Source of the DNA: Daejeonella sp.
GTDB taxonomy: Bacteria > Bacteroidota > Bacteroidia > Sphingobacteriales > Sphingobacteriaceae
Assembly: GCF_030695525.1 (NCBI RefSeq)
Contig: NZ_JAUYSS010000032.1
Location: 167,938 to 231,937 of the forward strand
DNA length: 64,000 nt
Reading direction: 5' to 3'
The translations under genes and the position numbers were made by a program. Below are positions 46,149 through 57,798 of the stretch, piece by piece (position 1 is the first letter of the stretch; each line of letters starts with the position of its first letter). Under the pieces are notes generated by a model that was given only the letters and a program-made list of their open reading frames with translations, did not search any database and had not been told where the DNA came from.

Positions 46149-47033
46149 TTAACTATTTTTTCTCAAAGTTTCAAATCCAGAAACAACATCAAACAGCTCT
46201 TCATCAATGGAACTTTGTCGAAGGCGGTGAAATTCGAAACCCAAATCCTCCAGCAATTCTTCAATGCTTTTTTCTGCCCGTTGCATAGCATCTAAACGGC
46301 TGGCATTCTCACTTGCCAATGATTCTGCACATGCTTTATATAAGGCTAAAAACAGATACTCGCGTATAAGAGCCTCTAATGTTGACTTCATACTTCCAGC
46401 CACCTGTGGTATTTTATTTGTTGGCCAGGGATTAGATTTCAGGGAATCCATCCATTTTTTATCAAAAGGCAATAATTTTTGCATTACCTGATCATATCCA
46501 CGCCTTTCTTTGGGCATATTATGAAAAATATAGAATTGACTTTCATCCATATTTTTTTCCAAACATTCCTTTAGGATTTCGGCTACCAGAGGTGTAATTG
46601 CATGAACTGAATGAGGTACATGAAAAGAACGGGTGGTAGCAAAACCTGCATCCGACAATAGTAATTCAACACGTTCCCCTACTGTCCATATTTCCTTTGT
46701 GCCTGGGAAAGATTGAAGTGAATGCGATACAAATTCAGTGAGTGAGTCATTAAACTGTGCCACCAGGCCCTGATCAGATCCGAACACGATTGCATAAGTA
46801 ACCGGTTCAATATTTTTTCGCAATGTCTCTTTAATAGTCACAGTTTCCATTTCAGCTTGTCTGAAATAAGCGACAATACCCAGATTTAAGGTTCGGTAAT
46901 AGTCGCTCAGTGCAATTACTGCCATTTCATACTGATGGATATTGGAAGCTGCCATAGCTTTCATGGTACTGACAACTGACTTGAGATCAGATGCCCCATC
47001 AAGTTTTCTTCGCAGACTTTCTAAAGTTTCCAC
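46149..47033 (-). CDS. atpG: N-type F1Fo ATPase gamma subunit
   Basis: Central rotor shaft of the alternate (N-type) F1Fo ATPase. The N-terminus LESLRRKLDGASDLKSVVSTMKAMAASNIHQYE and the C-terminal helix ENASRLDAMQRAEKSIEELLEDLGFEFHRLRQSSIDEELFDVVSGFE form the antiparallel coiled coil that enters the alpha/beta ring. The start is GTG at 47033, overlapping the atpA stop (TAGTG). At 294 residues it is similar to other N-type gammas and diverged from housekeeping ones. It is the last gene of the operon, as in the known order. Confidence 0.88.
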   Translation of the reverse strand: METLESLRRKLDGASDLKSVVSTMKAMAASNIHQYEMAVIALSDYYRTLNLGIVAYFRQAEMETVTIKETLRKNIEPVTYAIVFGSDQGLVAQFNDSLTEFVSHSLQSFPGTKEIWTVGERVELLLSDAGFATTRSFHVPHSVHAITPLVAEILKECLEKNMDESQFYIFHNMPKERRGYDQVMQKLLPFDKKWMDSLKSNPWPTNKIPQVAGSMKSTLEALIREYLFLALYKACAESLASENASRLDAMQRAEKSIEELLEDLGFEFHRLRQSSIDEELFDVVSGFETLRKNS

Positions 47034-48574
47034 TATCTATTGATTTGATCAGGCTCATCCTGAAAAGGTTTAAGGACATTAATAACAATTGATAAAATTG
47101 TTTCACGATCCTCAGCGCTAAGCTTTTTTCCCGAATATTGCCGCTGTACAATTTCATCAGGAAGCTCTTCCAGGTGTTGCAATAAAGCCATCTCAGCCTC
47201 AAACATTTTTTCAATTGGTACAGTATCAAAGAGTCCGCTGGTTAAGGATAGCAGAACAATTACCTGTTCGGAAACGGACATGGGTTTCAGTTCCTGTTGC
47301 TTCAGACAAATACGGATCCTCTTACCATGTTCAATAACCTTTCGGGTATGTATATCTAAACGGGTACCAAAACGAGCAAAGGTTTCGAGTTCTTCAAACT
47401 GAGCATACTCAAGTTTTAAATTAGCCATCGACCGGTATACCGGCAATTGCGCCTTACCTCCTACCCGTGATACTGATTTACCAACATCTACAGCCGGCAA
47501 AATTCCTAGCTCAAATAATTTAGGTGATAAATAAATCTGACCATCTGTCATTGAAATAAGATTGGTTGGAATATAGGCAGAAATATTTTGCGCTTCGGTT
47601 TCAATGATGGGCAGAGCAGTAAGTGATCCTCCCCCAAGTTCTTCACTCAAATGGGTAGCTCTTTCCAACAGCCGGGAATGAATATAAAAAATGTCACCCG
47701 GAAATGCTTCCCTGCCCGGTGGTCTTCTCAACAATAGTGAAAGTTCGCGATATGCACGGGCATGATGCGTAAGGTCATCATATACAATAAGTACATCGTG
47801 CCCCTGCTCCATAAAATATTCAGCAATACTAGTGGAAGCGTAAGGTGCTATATATTTGAGTCCCGGTGCATTATTTCCCTCTGTAACCATTACTACAGTG
47901 TATTCCAGTGCATTATGATCTTTGAGAATGGAAATTACTTTAGCAACCGAATCAGCCCGTTGACCAATAGCACAATATATACACAGTACGTTTTTATCAC
48001 GTTGGTTGATGATGGTATCAACAGCAATCGCAGTTTTTCCGGTCTGGCGATCTCCCAAAATCAGTTCACGTTGCCCACGACCAATAGGAATGAGCGTGTC
48101 AATCACTTTTAGTCCGGTTTGCAATGGAACATTTACTGCAGAACGATCCATGATGGGCACAGCGGGTCGTTCAATGGGAAGGCGCTGACCCTGAGGAATA
48201 GGGCCCTTATTGTCCATGGGCTCTCCCAATGGATTAATTACGCGTCCGAGCAATATATCTCCAACCGGTATATCCATTACCCGTCCTGTTCGTATTACCT
48301 TATCTCCCGCATTTAGCAATGAGGCTTCCCCCAGAAGAATTACACCAATCTCTTCCTCATCAATATTATAGGCAATTCCAAATAATCCGTTAGGAAATTT
48401 TAACAGTTCTTCAAAACCGACACCAGGTAAACCCGACACATTTGCAATACCCGTTGATACACTGATGACCGTACCGGTTTCTACGGGTTTTAACGAGAAA
48501 CTATGCATTTCCCTGTTTTCCCGCAATTGCCCGAATGCATTTGTAATGGTATCGTTCTCTTTAACTGAGGCCAT
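47033..48574 (-). CDS. atpA: N-type F1Fo ATPase alpha subunit
   Basis: A 513-residue non-catalytic nucleotide-binding subunit. [25 protein letters not shown] is the beta-barrel domain. The P-loop is [13 protein letters not shown], and [16 protein letters not shown] and [21 protein letters not shown] are the alpha signatures, the latter with the arginine finger. It follows atpF after 1 bp. The alpha N-terminus is short, and no delta gene exists in the operon, as known for N-ATPases. Confidence 0.92.
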   Translation of the reverse strand: MASVKENDTITNAFGQLRENREMHSFSLKPVETGTVISVSTGIANVSGLPGVGFEELLKFPNGLFGIAYNIDEEEIGVILLGEASLLNAGDKVIRTGRVMDIPVGDILLGRVINPLGEPMDNKGPIPQGQRLPIERPAVPIMDRSAVNVPLQTGLKVIDTLIPIGRGQRELILGDRQTGKTAIAVDTIINQRDKNVLCIYCAIGQRADSVAKVISILKDHNALEYTVVMVTEGNNAPGLKYIAPYASTSIAEYFMEQGHDVLIVYDDLTHHARAYRELSLLLRRPPGREAFPGDIFYIHSRLLERATHLSEELGGGSLTALPIIETEAQNISAYIPTNLISMTDGQIYLSPKLFELGILPAVDVGKSVSRVGGKAQLPVYRSMANLKLEYAQFEELETFARFGTRLDIHTRKVIEHGKRIRICLKQQELKPMSVSEQVIVLLSLTSGLFDTVPIEKMFEAEMALLQHLEELPDEIVQRQYSGKKLSAEDRETILSIVINVLKPFQDEPDQINR

Positions 48575-48575
48575 A

Positions 48576-49358
48576 TTATTTATTTTCAGAAATTACTTCA
48601 GTTTTCTCCATCGTTGTTTTGTAGATACTATTTTCAAGAGAATTTAGATATTCGTCGATACTCCAGGCCACTTTATAACCGCTGGTACTTAGCTCAATAC
48701 CACTGATTAAATTAGGGGATGTTTGAAACTGAATAGTTGTTTCAAGCCCCAGAATTTCGTTAACGGTATCTTTAATATTACCTTGCATCAGATCAGGTAA
48801 GACGAATGTACTTTGCACTAGAATGGACTGATCATCAGTGTTGAAGGCTTCGATAAATTGTTCCCGTTCTTTTGTATTTAAATCTTTTAGCTTGCTGATA
48901 AAAACAAGCGTTGCCTGTTCCTCCAAACTCACTGTACTCAGATCTGCAAGTGTTTTCCGTGCAATGTCAAATACTTCCTGCTGAGTCATTTGAGCAATCT
49001 CACCATGCGCACTTTCCTGCATGGCTTTATACGTAGCCTCCAGTTTTTTACGCAGGATATTTGCTTCGCTTCGGGCCTCCTCCAGCAGTTTACTTTTTGT
49101 CTCCTTTACTTCGTTGACTACGCTATTCATGCGTTCCTCTTTCTGCTGATCAAACAAGTTATTTTTATGAATAAATTCCTCTTTTGCTTTGATGGCTTCA
49201 GCTTGCTTTGCTTCTGCCTCGTTTAGCTGGGAATTAATTTTATTTTCTCTTTCATCTATAGCATCAAGAATAGGTTTATACAGAAATCGTCTGAGCAACC
49301 AAACCAGGATCAGGAAGTTAACAACTTGTGCGATGACAGTGAACCAATTGATTTGCAT
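48576..49358 (-). CDS. atpF: N-type F1Fo ATPase b subunit (b/delta-like, long)
   Basis: A 260-residue stator subunit. One N-terminal membrane helix (about residues 7-28, [20 protein letters not shown]) and the long helix [20 protein letters not shown] precede a C-terminal region with [20 protein letters not shown]. That region resembles the delta-subunit C-terminus ([23 protein letters not shown]). A fused b/delta-type chain would explain the missing atpH and is typical of N-ATPases. It is 7 bp after atpE. Confidence 0.88.
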   Translation of the reverse strand: MQINWFTVIAQVVNFLILVWLLRRFLYKPILDAIDERENKINSQLNEAEAKQAEAIKAKEEFIHKNNLFDQQKEERMNSVVNEVKETKSKLLEEARSEANILRKKLEATYKAMQESAHGEIAQMTQQEVFDIARKTLADLSTVSLEEQATLVFISKLKDLNTKEREQFIEAFNTDDQSILVQSTFVLPDLMQGNIKDTVNEILGLETTIQFQTSPNLISGIELSTSGYKVAWSIDEYLNSLENSIYKTTMEKTEVISENK

Positions 49359-49365
49359 GATTGTG

Positions 49366-49635
49366 TTAGTTACCTATAACATGATTCCAGAATGGATTGG
49401 CGAAAATGAGAATCATCGACAAAACGAAACAGTAGATAGCAGTTGACTCAATCATGGCGAGTCCAACAAAAAGTGTTCTGGTTATAGTTGGTGCAGCATC
49501 CGGTTGCTGCGCCAGTGAGCTTAATGCGGTTGATACTGCTTTTCCTTCGCCTATTGCTGGAAACATGGTTCCTATCGCTGTGGTGAACCCTGCCGTGATA
49601 ATAGAAACGACTCCGATAATTGATATACTATCCAT
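49366..49635 (-). CDS. atpE: N-type F1Fo ATPase c subunit (proteolipid)
   Basis: An 89-residue helical hairpin. Helix 1 contains FPAIGEGKAVSTAL with Glu30 where Na+-binding c subunits have Gln. The polar loop is LAQQPDAAPT (Arg of the usual RQP replaced by Gln43). Helix 2 has VGLAMIESTAIYCF with Glu63, Ser64, Thr65 and Tyr68, the ES(T)xxY pattern of Na+ coordination. This favours Na+ translocation, but two carboxylates per hairpin could also handle H+. It lies in the atpDCQRBEFAG operon. Confidence 0.9.
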   Translation of the reverse strand: MDSISIIGVVSIITAGFTTAIGTMFPAIGEGKAVSTALSSLAQQPDAAPTITRTLFVGLAMIESTAIYCFVLSMILIFANPFWNHVIGN

Positions 49636-49638
49636 AAT

Positions 49639-50337
49639 TTATATATTTATTGTTAATTTTTCTTCATCTGATTTTATCCCTTGCACGGCCGCAGCTATAT
49701 ATACAGTGGCAAGAATGCTAAATATATAGGCTTGTACAATACCTGTAAGTAAACCGAGCGCATTCATAATAACCGGAAATACAAAAGGTGCTACACTTAA
49801 TAATATGCCTGCAATCATGCCCCCACTCATTACATTGCCAAATAATCGAATTGCTAAAGCAAGGGTACGTGATACTTCACTGATTATGTTAAAAGGTAAC
49901 ATAATGAAAGTTGGTTTAATGTACGACTTGAGGTAGCTCGGAAACCCAAGCTTAATTATTCCAAAAAACGGAACCGCCAGGAATACAGAGATAGCCAATG
50001 CAGCGGTTGTCGAAAGTGATCCGGTAGGTGGTACATACCATGGAAATATGATACAGATATTGGCAAATGCGATGAAAAGAAAAAGTGATCCGATGAATGC
50101 AATATATTCCCTGGGATTCTTTAAACCAACTTCTTTAATCTGATTACTGATGAGGGTTACCACCATTTCAAGAAAACACTGCCATCGTGAAATATGTATA
50201 TCAGTTTTTAAATTTTTTGTAATCAACCGGGCTGCAATGACAAGCACAAGGATCAAGGCCCAGGTGGTAACAATGGTTAGGTTAATCGTAACGAAACCAT
50301 ACTCCCAAAAAATAGTTTGGTCAGGACTAAGCTTCAT
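49639..50337 (-). CDS. atpB: N-type F1Fo ATPase a subunit
   Basis: A 232-residue membrane subunit with five or six helices. The essential Arg164 lies in SEVSRTLALAIRLFGNVMSGGMIAGILL. The entrance half-channel region includes IFPWYVPPTGSLSTTAALAISVFL. It moves ions against the c ring. It overlaps atpR by 11 bp upstream and is 3 bp from atpE downstream. Confidence 0.9.
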   Translation of the reverse strand: MKLSPDQTIFWEYGFVTINLTIVTTWALILVLVIAARLITKNLKTDIHISRWQCFLEMVVTLISNQIKEVGLKNPREYIAFIGSLFLFIAFANICIIFPWYVPPTGSLSTTAALAISVFLAVPFFGIIKLGFPSYLKSYIKPTFIMLPFNIISEVSRTLALAIRLFGNVMSGGMIAGILLSVAPFVFPVIMNALGLLTGIVQAYIFSILATVYIAAAVQGIKSDEEKLTINI

Positions 50338-50641
50338 AATCGGTATTCATGTTTATGGATATCTTTTTCTGTTCGTATTTTTTTGTAATCCAAAAAACCA
50401 GCACACGCGCTACTATAAATCCTAAAAGACAGATCAGCAGCCTCATCCAATTCCCCCTGGATATATAATAAAATCCAATGAGGGTAATACTGACACGAAT
50501 TATAAACCCGGCAATAAGCCATATTGCAGGTACTTTTGCACTGATTGATCTTTTTACCGTAAGCCAGAGCCCACCGTAGAATAATGTCCCTAAAACTATT
50601 CCTGCTGCGAAGGCGAGGATCATATACAATACTTCATTCAT
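50327..50641 (-). CDS. atpR: N-ATPase subunit AtpR
   Basis: A 104-residue membrane protein with three helices, specific to N-type ATPase operons. IAGFIIRVSITLIGFYYI carries an intramembrane Arg thought to face the c-ring glutamate (family knowledge). RLLICLLGFIVARVLVFWITKKY is the third helix. It overlaps atpQ by 8 bp and atpB by 11 bp, indicating tight coupling. Confidence 0.85.
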   Translation of the reverse strand: MNEVLYMILAFAAGIVLGTLFYGGLWLTVKRSISAKVPAIWLIAGFIIRVSITLIGFYYISRGNWMRLLICLLGFIVARVLVFWITKKYEQKKISINMNTDYEA

Positions 50642-50960
50642 TGTCTTTTGTGTCAGAGTGATGTATTTCTTTATCTTCTTTTGAAATCCAGTTAGCCGCT
50701 ACCATTCCACCGCTTACAATTCCGAGTACAATAAAAGAGAGCGTCCATGAAAATGTTTGCGGATAGTTTTTATCTAACCATAATCCTAACAATGTCCCAA
50801 GCAATGTGGGCACTGCTACCGACCAGCCAATCATTCCAAACATACTTATTCCATACCAGACACTGCGTTTATTATTACGTAGTGCTTTTAGTTTCCGCTT
50901 TTCTTTTTCAGCAACTTGTTGGATAAACAACTTTGATTTTTCTGACTCTGTTGATTCCAT
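50634..50960 (-). CDS. atpQ: N-ATPase subunit AtpQ (AtpI/AtpZ-like)
   Basis: A 108-residue protein with a charged N-terminal helix (EKSKLFIQQVAEKEKRKLKAL) and two membrane helices (WYGISMFGMIGWSVAVPTLLGTLLGLWLD and WTLSFIVLGIVSGGMVAANWI). This is the AtpI/AtpZ (gene 1) type assumed to help c-ring assembly or divalent-cation uptake. ATG 50960 is used, because the longer frame from 50984 would run into atpC. Confidence 0.85.
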   Translation of the reverse strand: MESTESEKSKLFIQQVAEKEKRKLKALRNNKRSVWYGISMFGMIGWSVAVPTLLGTLLGLWLDKNYPQTFSWTLSFIVLGIVSGGMVAANWISKEDKEIHHSDTKDNE

Positions 50961-50961
50961 A

Positions 50962-51347
50962 TTATTGTTTGCGAAATTTTTCAAGCGTGAACATAAATCC
51001 CACCTCTATCTTCGACATTACTGATCGTAAGCTAGTCTCACTTTCATGTAAACTCAAAAATTCTTTCTCGATCAATTCATGAAGTTTACCGAGGTCCGCT
51101 CCACCAATAGCATTACGAACAGATACCAATACCTGTTGGTCTGTTTTGACTAACACACCTTCATCAATGGCTAAATAATGTGTGCCCGATTCTGTTTCAT
51201 AAGTTAATATTCCAGGTACCAGGGCAGCCACACAATCCAACCGATGAGGCAATAAACCAAATGAACCCTCAGAGGTCTCCATAATAATGCTGATGACATT
51301 GTTTATATCAGCAAAAACTTTGAATGGAAGGAGAATTTTTAAGTTCA

Positions 51348-51348
<1 letters not shown>
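50962..51348 (-). CDS. atpC: N-type F1Fo ATPase epsilon subunit
   Basis: A 128-residue subunit. The N-terminal beta-sandwich has ISIIMETSEGSFGLLPHRLDCVAALVPGIL, and the C-terminal helical hairpin has LHELIEKEFLSLHESETSLRSVMSKIEVG. It couples gamma to the c ring and can inhibit hydrolysis. It overlaps atpD by one base and is followed 1 bp later by atpQ. Confidence 0.87.
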
Positions 51349-53170
<1,822 letters not shown>

Positions 53171-53326
53171 AATGTGTCAGCATTTAGTAAGCGAATAAAA
53201 ATCAATCCTCAATTATTAAATCAATACGTAAAGGGAATTAAGGACCCTTCAGTTAAACAAAGGGAGAAAATAACAGCCGGATTGAAGGAATTGGGGAAAG
53301 AGCTGCTTGAGCTTAATTATGTCTAA
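53171..53326 (+). pseudogene. HTH antitoxin-type C-terminal remnant
   Basis: The frame to the stop at 53324 reads SKRIKINPQLLNQYVKGIKD followed by PSVKQREKITAGLKELGKEL. This looks like the C-terminal helix-turn-helix of small Xre/HicB-type antitoxin proteins in Bacteroidota. The N-terminal part and a start are missing, and no toxin gene is adjacent. Confidence 0.6.
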
Positions 53327-53366
53327 ATTTTAATTTAATTTAATAAGGCTCAATTCTATCTAGGCA

Positions 53367-53541
53367 CATTTACCCGAATGCGTCAAATGCTGATGGATAA
53401 TACAGAATACGATTGGAGATCGAAAAGATCAAAACCAAACTGGATAGGCAGGGCAAAAATATGGAGATTTTTTTCCGCTATCTGGATGAACTGATTGAGC
53501 GAAAAATAAAACCCAAGCCAAGAAAAAGGATAGGTTTTTAA
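53367..53541 (+). pseudogene. ORF6N 3' fragment (third copy)
   Basis: It matches 44343-44510 and 44933-45105 closely at DNA level (e.g. CGTCAAATGCTGATGGATAA and TCCGCTATCTGGATGAACTG). Two bases are missing where the other copies read GAGTTACG, so the frame is broken, and it ends early in a TAA after RIGF. No N-terminal ORF6N domain is present. It is in the same orientation as the copies on the other side of the N-ATPase operon. Confidence 0.85.
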
Positions 53542-53551
53542 CTTAACTTAC

Positions 53552-53679
53552 TCCTGGTCCCACAGCATTTCAATACTTATGGTGAAGCATTGGTCATTTT
53601 AGGAAAAAAGCAGGAAGCTATCGAGATGTATAAGAACTCTAAACACTTGTTAGCGAAATATTTATTTCACCGACTATAG
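53552..53679 (+). pseudogene. Tetratricopeptide-repeat remnant
   Basis: One frame to TAG 53677 reads HFNTYGEALVILGKKQEAIE followed by MYKNSKHL, a single TPR unit like those at the C-terminus of Bacteroidota serine hydrolases. Nothing recognisable precedes it; it begins just after the ORF6N fragment. It ends about 37 bp before the TIR-STAND gene. Confidence 0.5.
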
Positions 53680-53715
53680 TCCTTATATTGGTAAAATCAA
53701 TCACTAATTTTGGTC

Positions 53716-56700
53716 ATGAAAATTAAAATTTTTTATTCTTGGCAAACTTCTACATCTACGAAGTACAATAAGAATTTTATTCAGGACAGTATTGAAAAAG
53801 CCATTAGGAAACTTAAAAAAATTCCTGAAACAAAAGACATTGAATATGTTCTTCAAGAAGGAATTTCCAACGAACCCGGCTCACCTCCAGTCGCCGGGAA
53901 GATTACCGATGAGCGTATACCGAATTGCGATATTTTTATTGCAGACCTTTCTGTAACCAATAAGATGCCATCGCCTGTTGTCTGGATATTAAAAAAATTC
54001 AAGCTCCCTTACCGACCGTCTCAAAATACAAATGTGATTCTGGAATACGGTGTCGCCCTCGATGCAATTAAATATGAAAGGTTGATAGGCGTATTAAATA
54101 AAGCTTACGGGTCGCCGAAGGATAATCCAGATAATATACCTTTTGATATCAAGCATCTCCGCTTTCCTATAGAATTTAACTATAGTTCCAAACACAAAAA
54201 GACAGATATACAAGAGAATTTCGTAAATGACCTGCGGACTGCAATTAAAGATATAACAGTATATGCACTTAATCATTATAAGCAAAAGTATCATCCACTC
54301 TTAGTATGGGATTCATGGGAAGCTATTATTCCACAAACACAGAGATATATCTCAAATGAGAAAATAAACGAGATAGGAAAAGTAATCAAAACTGCTGTTT
54401 CCACGAACAGAATTGTAATTAGGCTGCTAGGGCTATCTGGGCTAGGCAAAACAAGAATTCTTTTTGAGCTATTTAGGCCAATAGCAGATAATACTCAATC
54501 TGCTATGCTAACGGCTAGACTTTTATATTTTGATTGTAATCTTGATCCGTCATATCCCATTGTTGCTAAAATTGAAGAGGTTGTAAATTCTGGAGACGAG
54601 CATTTTATAATTCTGGATAACTGTCCAGCAAGCTTATGTAGAAAGCTCCAGCCAATGGTTAAGAGTAAGACTAGTAAGATCTCCCTCATTACAATTGATA
54701 ATAATCCCGAAGAAGCAGAGACTAATTTAATATCAGATGTATCGTATTATGTGATCAAGAAGGAAGATATGTTTAGTGTAGTTGAGGAGATTGTAAGCGA
54801 GGATTTTAAAGATCTTTCCAGAGAGAGTATTGAAAAGATCAAAGAGTTTGCTCAGGGCATTCCAATGATGGCAGTTCTCTTAGGCGATAGCGCCAAAAGA
54901 GGCGAGAAATTCATAGGCAGACTTGATGATAAATTTTTGCTGGACAGTCTTTTAGGGGATTTTGCGAAAGATCCCGAGACGAAAACTTTACTTAAGTCAA
55001 GTTCACTGTTTAACTATTTCGGATATAAGGATGAACTACTTCCACAGTTAACTTTTATTGCTACTAATAAGGATATTACTATCACAAATAGTAATCCGGA
55101 CGTTATAGTAGACAAGTTTCATCTAGTAGTAAACCACTATCTGAGTAGGGAAATTTTTGAACCAAAAGGTCGGTTAATTACTATTCGGCCCTTCCCCTTA
55201 GCTATGTATCTTGCTCAAGAATGGCTGATGACGTGTACTCCCGATAGAATGATTAATATGATTGTTGCTATTGCACAATTAGAAGAGCCACATCGAAAGC
55301 AACTTTCAGAAGCATTAGCCGAACAGATGAAATATCTCGGCTGGGATGACAAGGCCATCGAAATAGTTGAAAGAATTACGGGAAATGGAAGCCCTTTTGA
55401 CAATGCGGAAGTTTTAAATACAGAACTTGGGTCACGCCTCTTCCGCGCGTTTGTTGAAGTGAACCCTGTTGCTATTGCGAACAATTTATACCGTAATTTT
55501 TTGGAGAGAGCTACAGTTAACCCCATTAATATTAAGACTGGACGCAGAAATCTGGTGTGGGTGTTAGAAAAACTGTGTTTTGATTGCAATACTTTTGAAA
55601 AAGGAATAAAAGTATTATATGCGTTTGCGGTCGCGGAAAACGAAACATGGACAAATAATGCAACAGGTCAGTTTTTACACTTGTTTAAGATCATGCTTGC
55701 GGGCACGGAAGCTCCTTTGCAAGAGCGCATCAAGATTATAGAATGGGGCTTAGCGAAAGACGACAGTAGGTTTCATGACCTTGCTTTATTAGCAATGGAG
55801 CGAGGTTTAAGCTTCGGGCATTTTACACGAATGGGGGGATCGGAACTGCAGGGAACGAAGGTGCTACAAGATAATGTACCTACCTCCCAAGAGATTGAAC
55901 AATATTGGACATACATATTGAACAAATTGTTGGACTTCGTTAAAACGGAGTCTGTTCTTTCAGAAAAAGCGAGTTCAATTCTCTTAGGTTCGCTACGCGG
56001 CATTGTTAGGGCTGGATATACACAATTGATATTGCCAATACTTACAAAAATCGCTTTACATAAAAACGAAGACTGGGACGAGGCTTTGGTTCCCTTAAAA
56101 CAAACACTACGATATGAGGAGAAAATTCTAACTGAAGAAAAAATTGAACAATTTAAAAGCTTGCTCTCAAAACTTACAAAGAACGATTTTTTCTCGAGAT
56201 ATAAGCGAATGCTTCAGCAACAGCAAATGGATGTATTGGAAATTGTTCCACATGAAAAGATTACAAAGCTAATAGAGGCACTAGGACATGAGTTCGTAAC
56301 TGCAGATGTAGATTGGAAGAAAGCTATACCTATGTTTTTCTCCAAGAATCAGTATTACGCTTTTTATTTTGGAAAAGGTATCTACGACCAGTTGAAATCC
56401 GACAAAGAAAGAATCCAGTCCTTCATTGATCTATCTGTTGACACACTACTTTCGATTCCAAAAGAACAAAGGGATGAATCTGTTTTAGGGGGTATATTTG
56501 CTGAAGGGGATAAAGAAATCAGGGATTACATTTTTTCGAAAGTTGCCAAACATGATGATCTGATCTATATCCTATTTTATCTTATATCTCTTAGTAAAAC
56601 TGGCTACGAAGAAACAGAGGTGTTGTTCCAACTGGTCGATCGAGGCAAAGCCCCGGTTAGTGATTTTGTCGTATTTAGTCGATATGGTTATTCAGGGACG

Positions 56701-57558
56701 GATATTCACGTTATTATCTCATTTTGTCAAAGACTATTTGAGTACGGCACCGACGGATATATGGTTGCATATAAAATTTTAAGCTCTTTTGTGTTTTTTG
56801 AACCTGATAAAAAAAGTCTGGCATTACCGATTTTAAAGGAATGCATAGTCGAACTTGGAATTATTAAGCAACGAAACCAGCTAGATGAATATCAGTGGTG
56901 GGAACTAGTTCGCACCATTCTAAAAGATCAAGATGACTCTCAATTCGCTGCTCTTGTAAACCATGCTGTTATTGAATCTATCACTTGGGAAAATATGTAT
57001 CATCTGGACCATGATATGGAGAGGACATATGAACTGCTATTAAATGAATATTTTGATGTGGTCTGGCCGGAAATTGCAGCTAATTTATTGGGAAATGAGG
57101 AGCATTATATTAAATTTTATGGACTAAAACATATTTTGGGATCGTCTATTGGAAGACGTCGAAGGGGAAATGGCGTAATAGTTACAGGAGATATTGATAT
57201 CATGTTTCAATGGGCCGATCAAAATGCCCCTTTGGCGCCAAAAAGACTGGCTCAGCTTATTCCTGTGTTTGGGAACAAAACAGAAGATGGGCATCCTACA
57301 TGGCATCCCATTGCAAAGCGACTGATTGATAATTTCGGTAATTATGAAGATGTGTTATCAGAATTATCAGCTAATCTAGGTACGTTCTCCTGGACAGGAA
57401 GTGTAGTGCCATATTATGAAATGCAGATAGAACTGATGGAGCAGATTAAAGATCATCCTATACCATTAGTTTCAGATTGGGCAATTCAAAAAATTAATTA
57501 TTTATTGGAGGATATTAAGAGAGAAACAATTAGGGATCAGGAAATGCGACTTAGGTAA
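53716..57558 (+). CDS. TIR-like/STAND NTPase large protein, candidate anti-phage effector
   Basis: A 1280-residue soluble protein from ATG 53716. Residues 1-165 form a TIR/nucleoside 2-deoxyribosyltransferase-like domain: KIKIFYSWQTST at the first strand, CDIFIADLSV (71-80), and N104-x-NVILEYGVAL with Glu110 in the position of the catalytic Glu of that superfamily. About 215-450 is a STAND-type NTPase: Walker A GLSGLGKT (239-246), Walker B HFIILDN (296-302), and GIPMMAVLLG, the GxP motif after the helical domain. About 460-1280 is all helical without obvious TPR or LRR units, probably the sensor. This plan (NADase-like effector, NTPase, sensor) is that of Avs-like and related defence proteins. 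It stands alone, among gene remnants. The NADase role is inferred. Confidence 0.75.
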   Translation: MKIKIFYSWQTSTSTKYNKNFIQDSIEKAIRKLKKIPETKDIEYVLQEGISNEPGSPPVAGKITDERIPNCDIFIADLSVTNKMPSPVVWILKKFKLPYRPSQNTNVILEYGVALDAIKYERLIGVLNKAYGSPKDNPDNIPFDIKHLRFPIEFNYSSKHKKTDIQENFVNDLRTAIKDITVYALNHYKQKYHPLLVWDSWEAIIPQTQRYISNEKINEIGKVIKTAVSTNRIVIRLLGLSGLGKTRILFELFRPIADNTQSAMLTARLLYFDCNLDPSYPIVAKIEEVVNSGDEHFIILDNCPASLCRKLQPMVKSKTSKISLITIDNNPEEAETNLISDVSYYVIKKEDMFSVVEEIVSEDFKDLSRESIEKIKEFAQGIPMMAVLLGDSAKRGEKFIGRLDDKFLLDSLLGDFAKDPETKTLLKSSSLFNYFGYKDELLPQLTFIATNKDITITNSNPDVIVDKFHLVVNHYLSREIFEPKGRLITIRPFPLAMYLAQEWLMTCTPDRMINMIVAIAQLEEPHRKQLSEALAEQMKYLGWDDKAIEIVERITGNGSPFDNAEVLNTELGSRLFRAFVEVNPVAIANNLYRNFLERATVNPINIKTGRRNLVWVLEKLCFDCNTFEKGIKVLYAFAVAENETWTNNATGQFLHLFKIMLAGTEAPLQERIKIIEWGLAKDDSRFHDLALLAMERGLSFGHFTRMGGSELQGTKVLQDNVPTSQEIEQYWTYILNKLLDFVKTESVLSEKASSILLGSLRGIVRAGYTQLILPILTKIALHKNEDWDEALVPLKQTLRYEEKILTEEKIEQFKSLLSKLTKNDFFSRYKRMLQQQQMDVLEIVPHEKITKLIEALGHEFVTADVDWKKAIPMFFSKNQYYAFYFGKGIYDQLKSDKERIQSFIDLSVDTLLSIPKEQRDESVLGGIFAEGDKEIRDYIFSKVAKHDDLIYILFYLISLSKTGYEETEVLFQLVDRGKAPVSDFVVFSRYGYSGTDIHVIISFCQRLFEYGTDGYMVAYKILSSFVFFEPDKKSLALPILKECIVELGIIKQRNQLDEYQWWELVRTILKDQDDSQFAALVNHAVIESITWENMYHLDHDMERTYELLLNEYFDVVWPEIAANLLGNEEHYIKFYGLKHILGSSIGRRRRGNGVIVTGDIDIMFQWADQNAPLAPKRLAQLIPVFGNKTEDGHPTWHPIAKRLIDNFGNYEDVLSELSANLGTFSWTGSVVPYYEMQIELMEQIKDHPIPLVSDWAIQKINYLLEDIKRETIRDQEMRLR

Positions 57559-57798
57559 TTAACATACCATCCACTACCGATTAAATAATGTATTTTGATT
57601 TGATAATATACTAACATTCAGTACATTTAGGTATAGCATCTGCAGCTATACCATAGCAAAAATTGAGTGGTGGGTAATTCGGTGAGTAAAGTATCACCCC
57701 CTTAAAATATCAAAACCATCATCGAAATAATAGAGTACAATTCCCTCTTCCCCCAACAGAATCAATGAAACTAATATCTCTTACATTCAATATTAAAT

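Noticed and set aside
53705..53712. TAATTTTG as a promoter of the TIR-STAND gene
   Set aside because: It matches the -7 consensus but would start transcription at or inside the ATG, and no -33 element is at the right distance.
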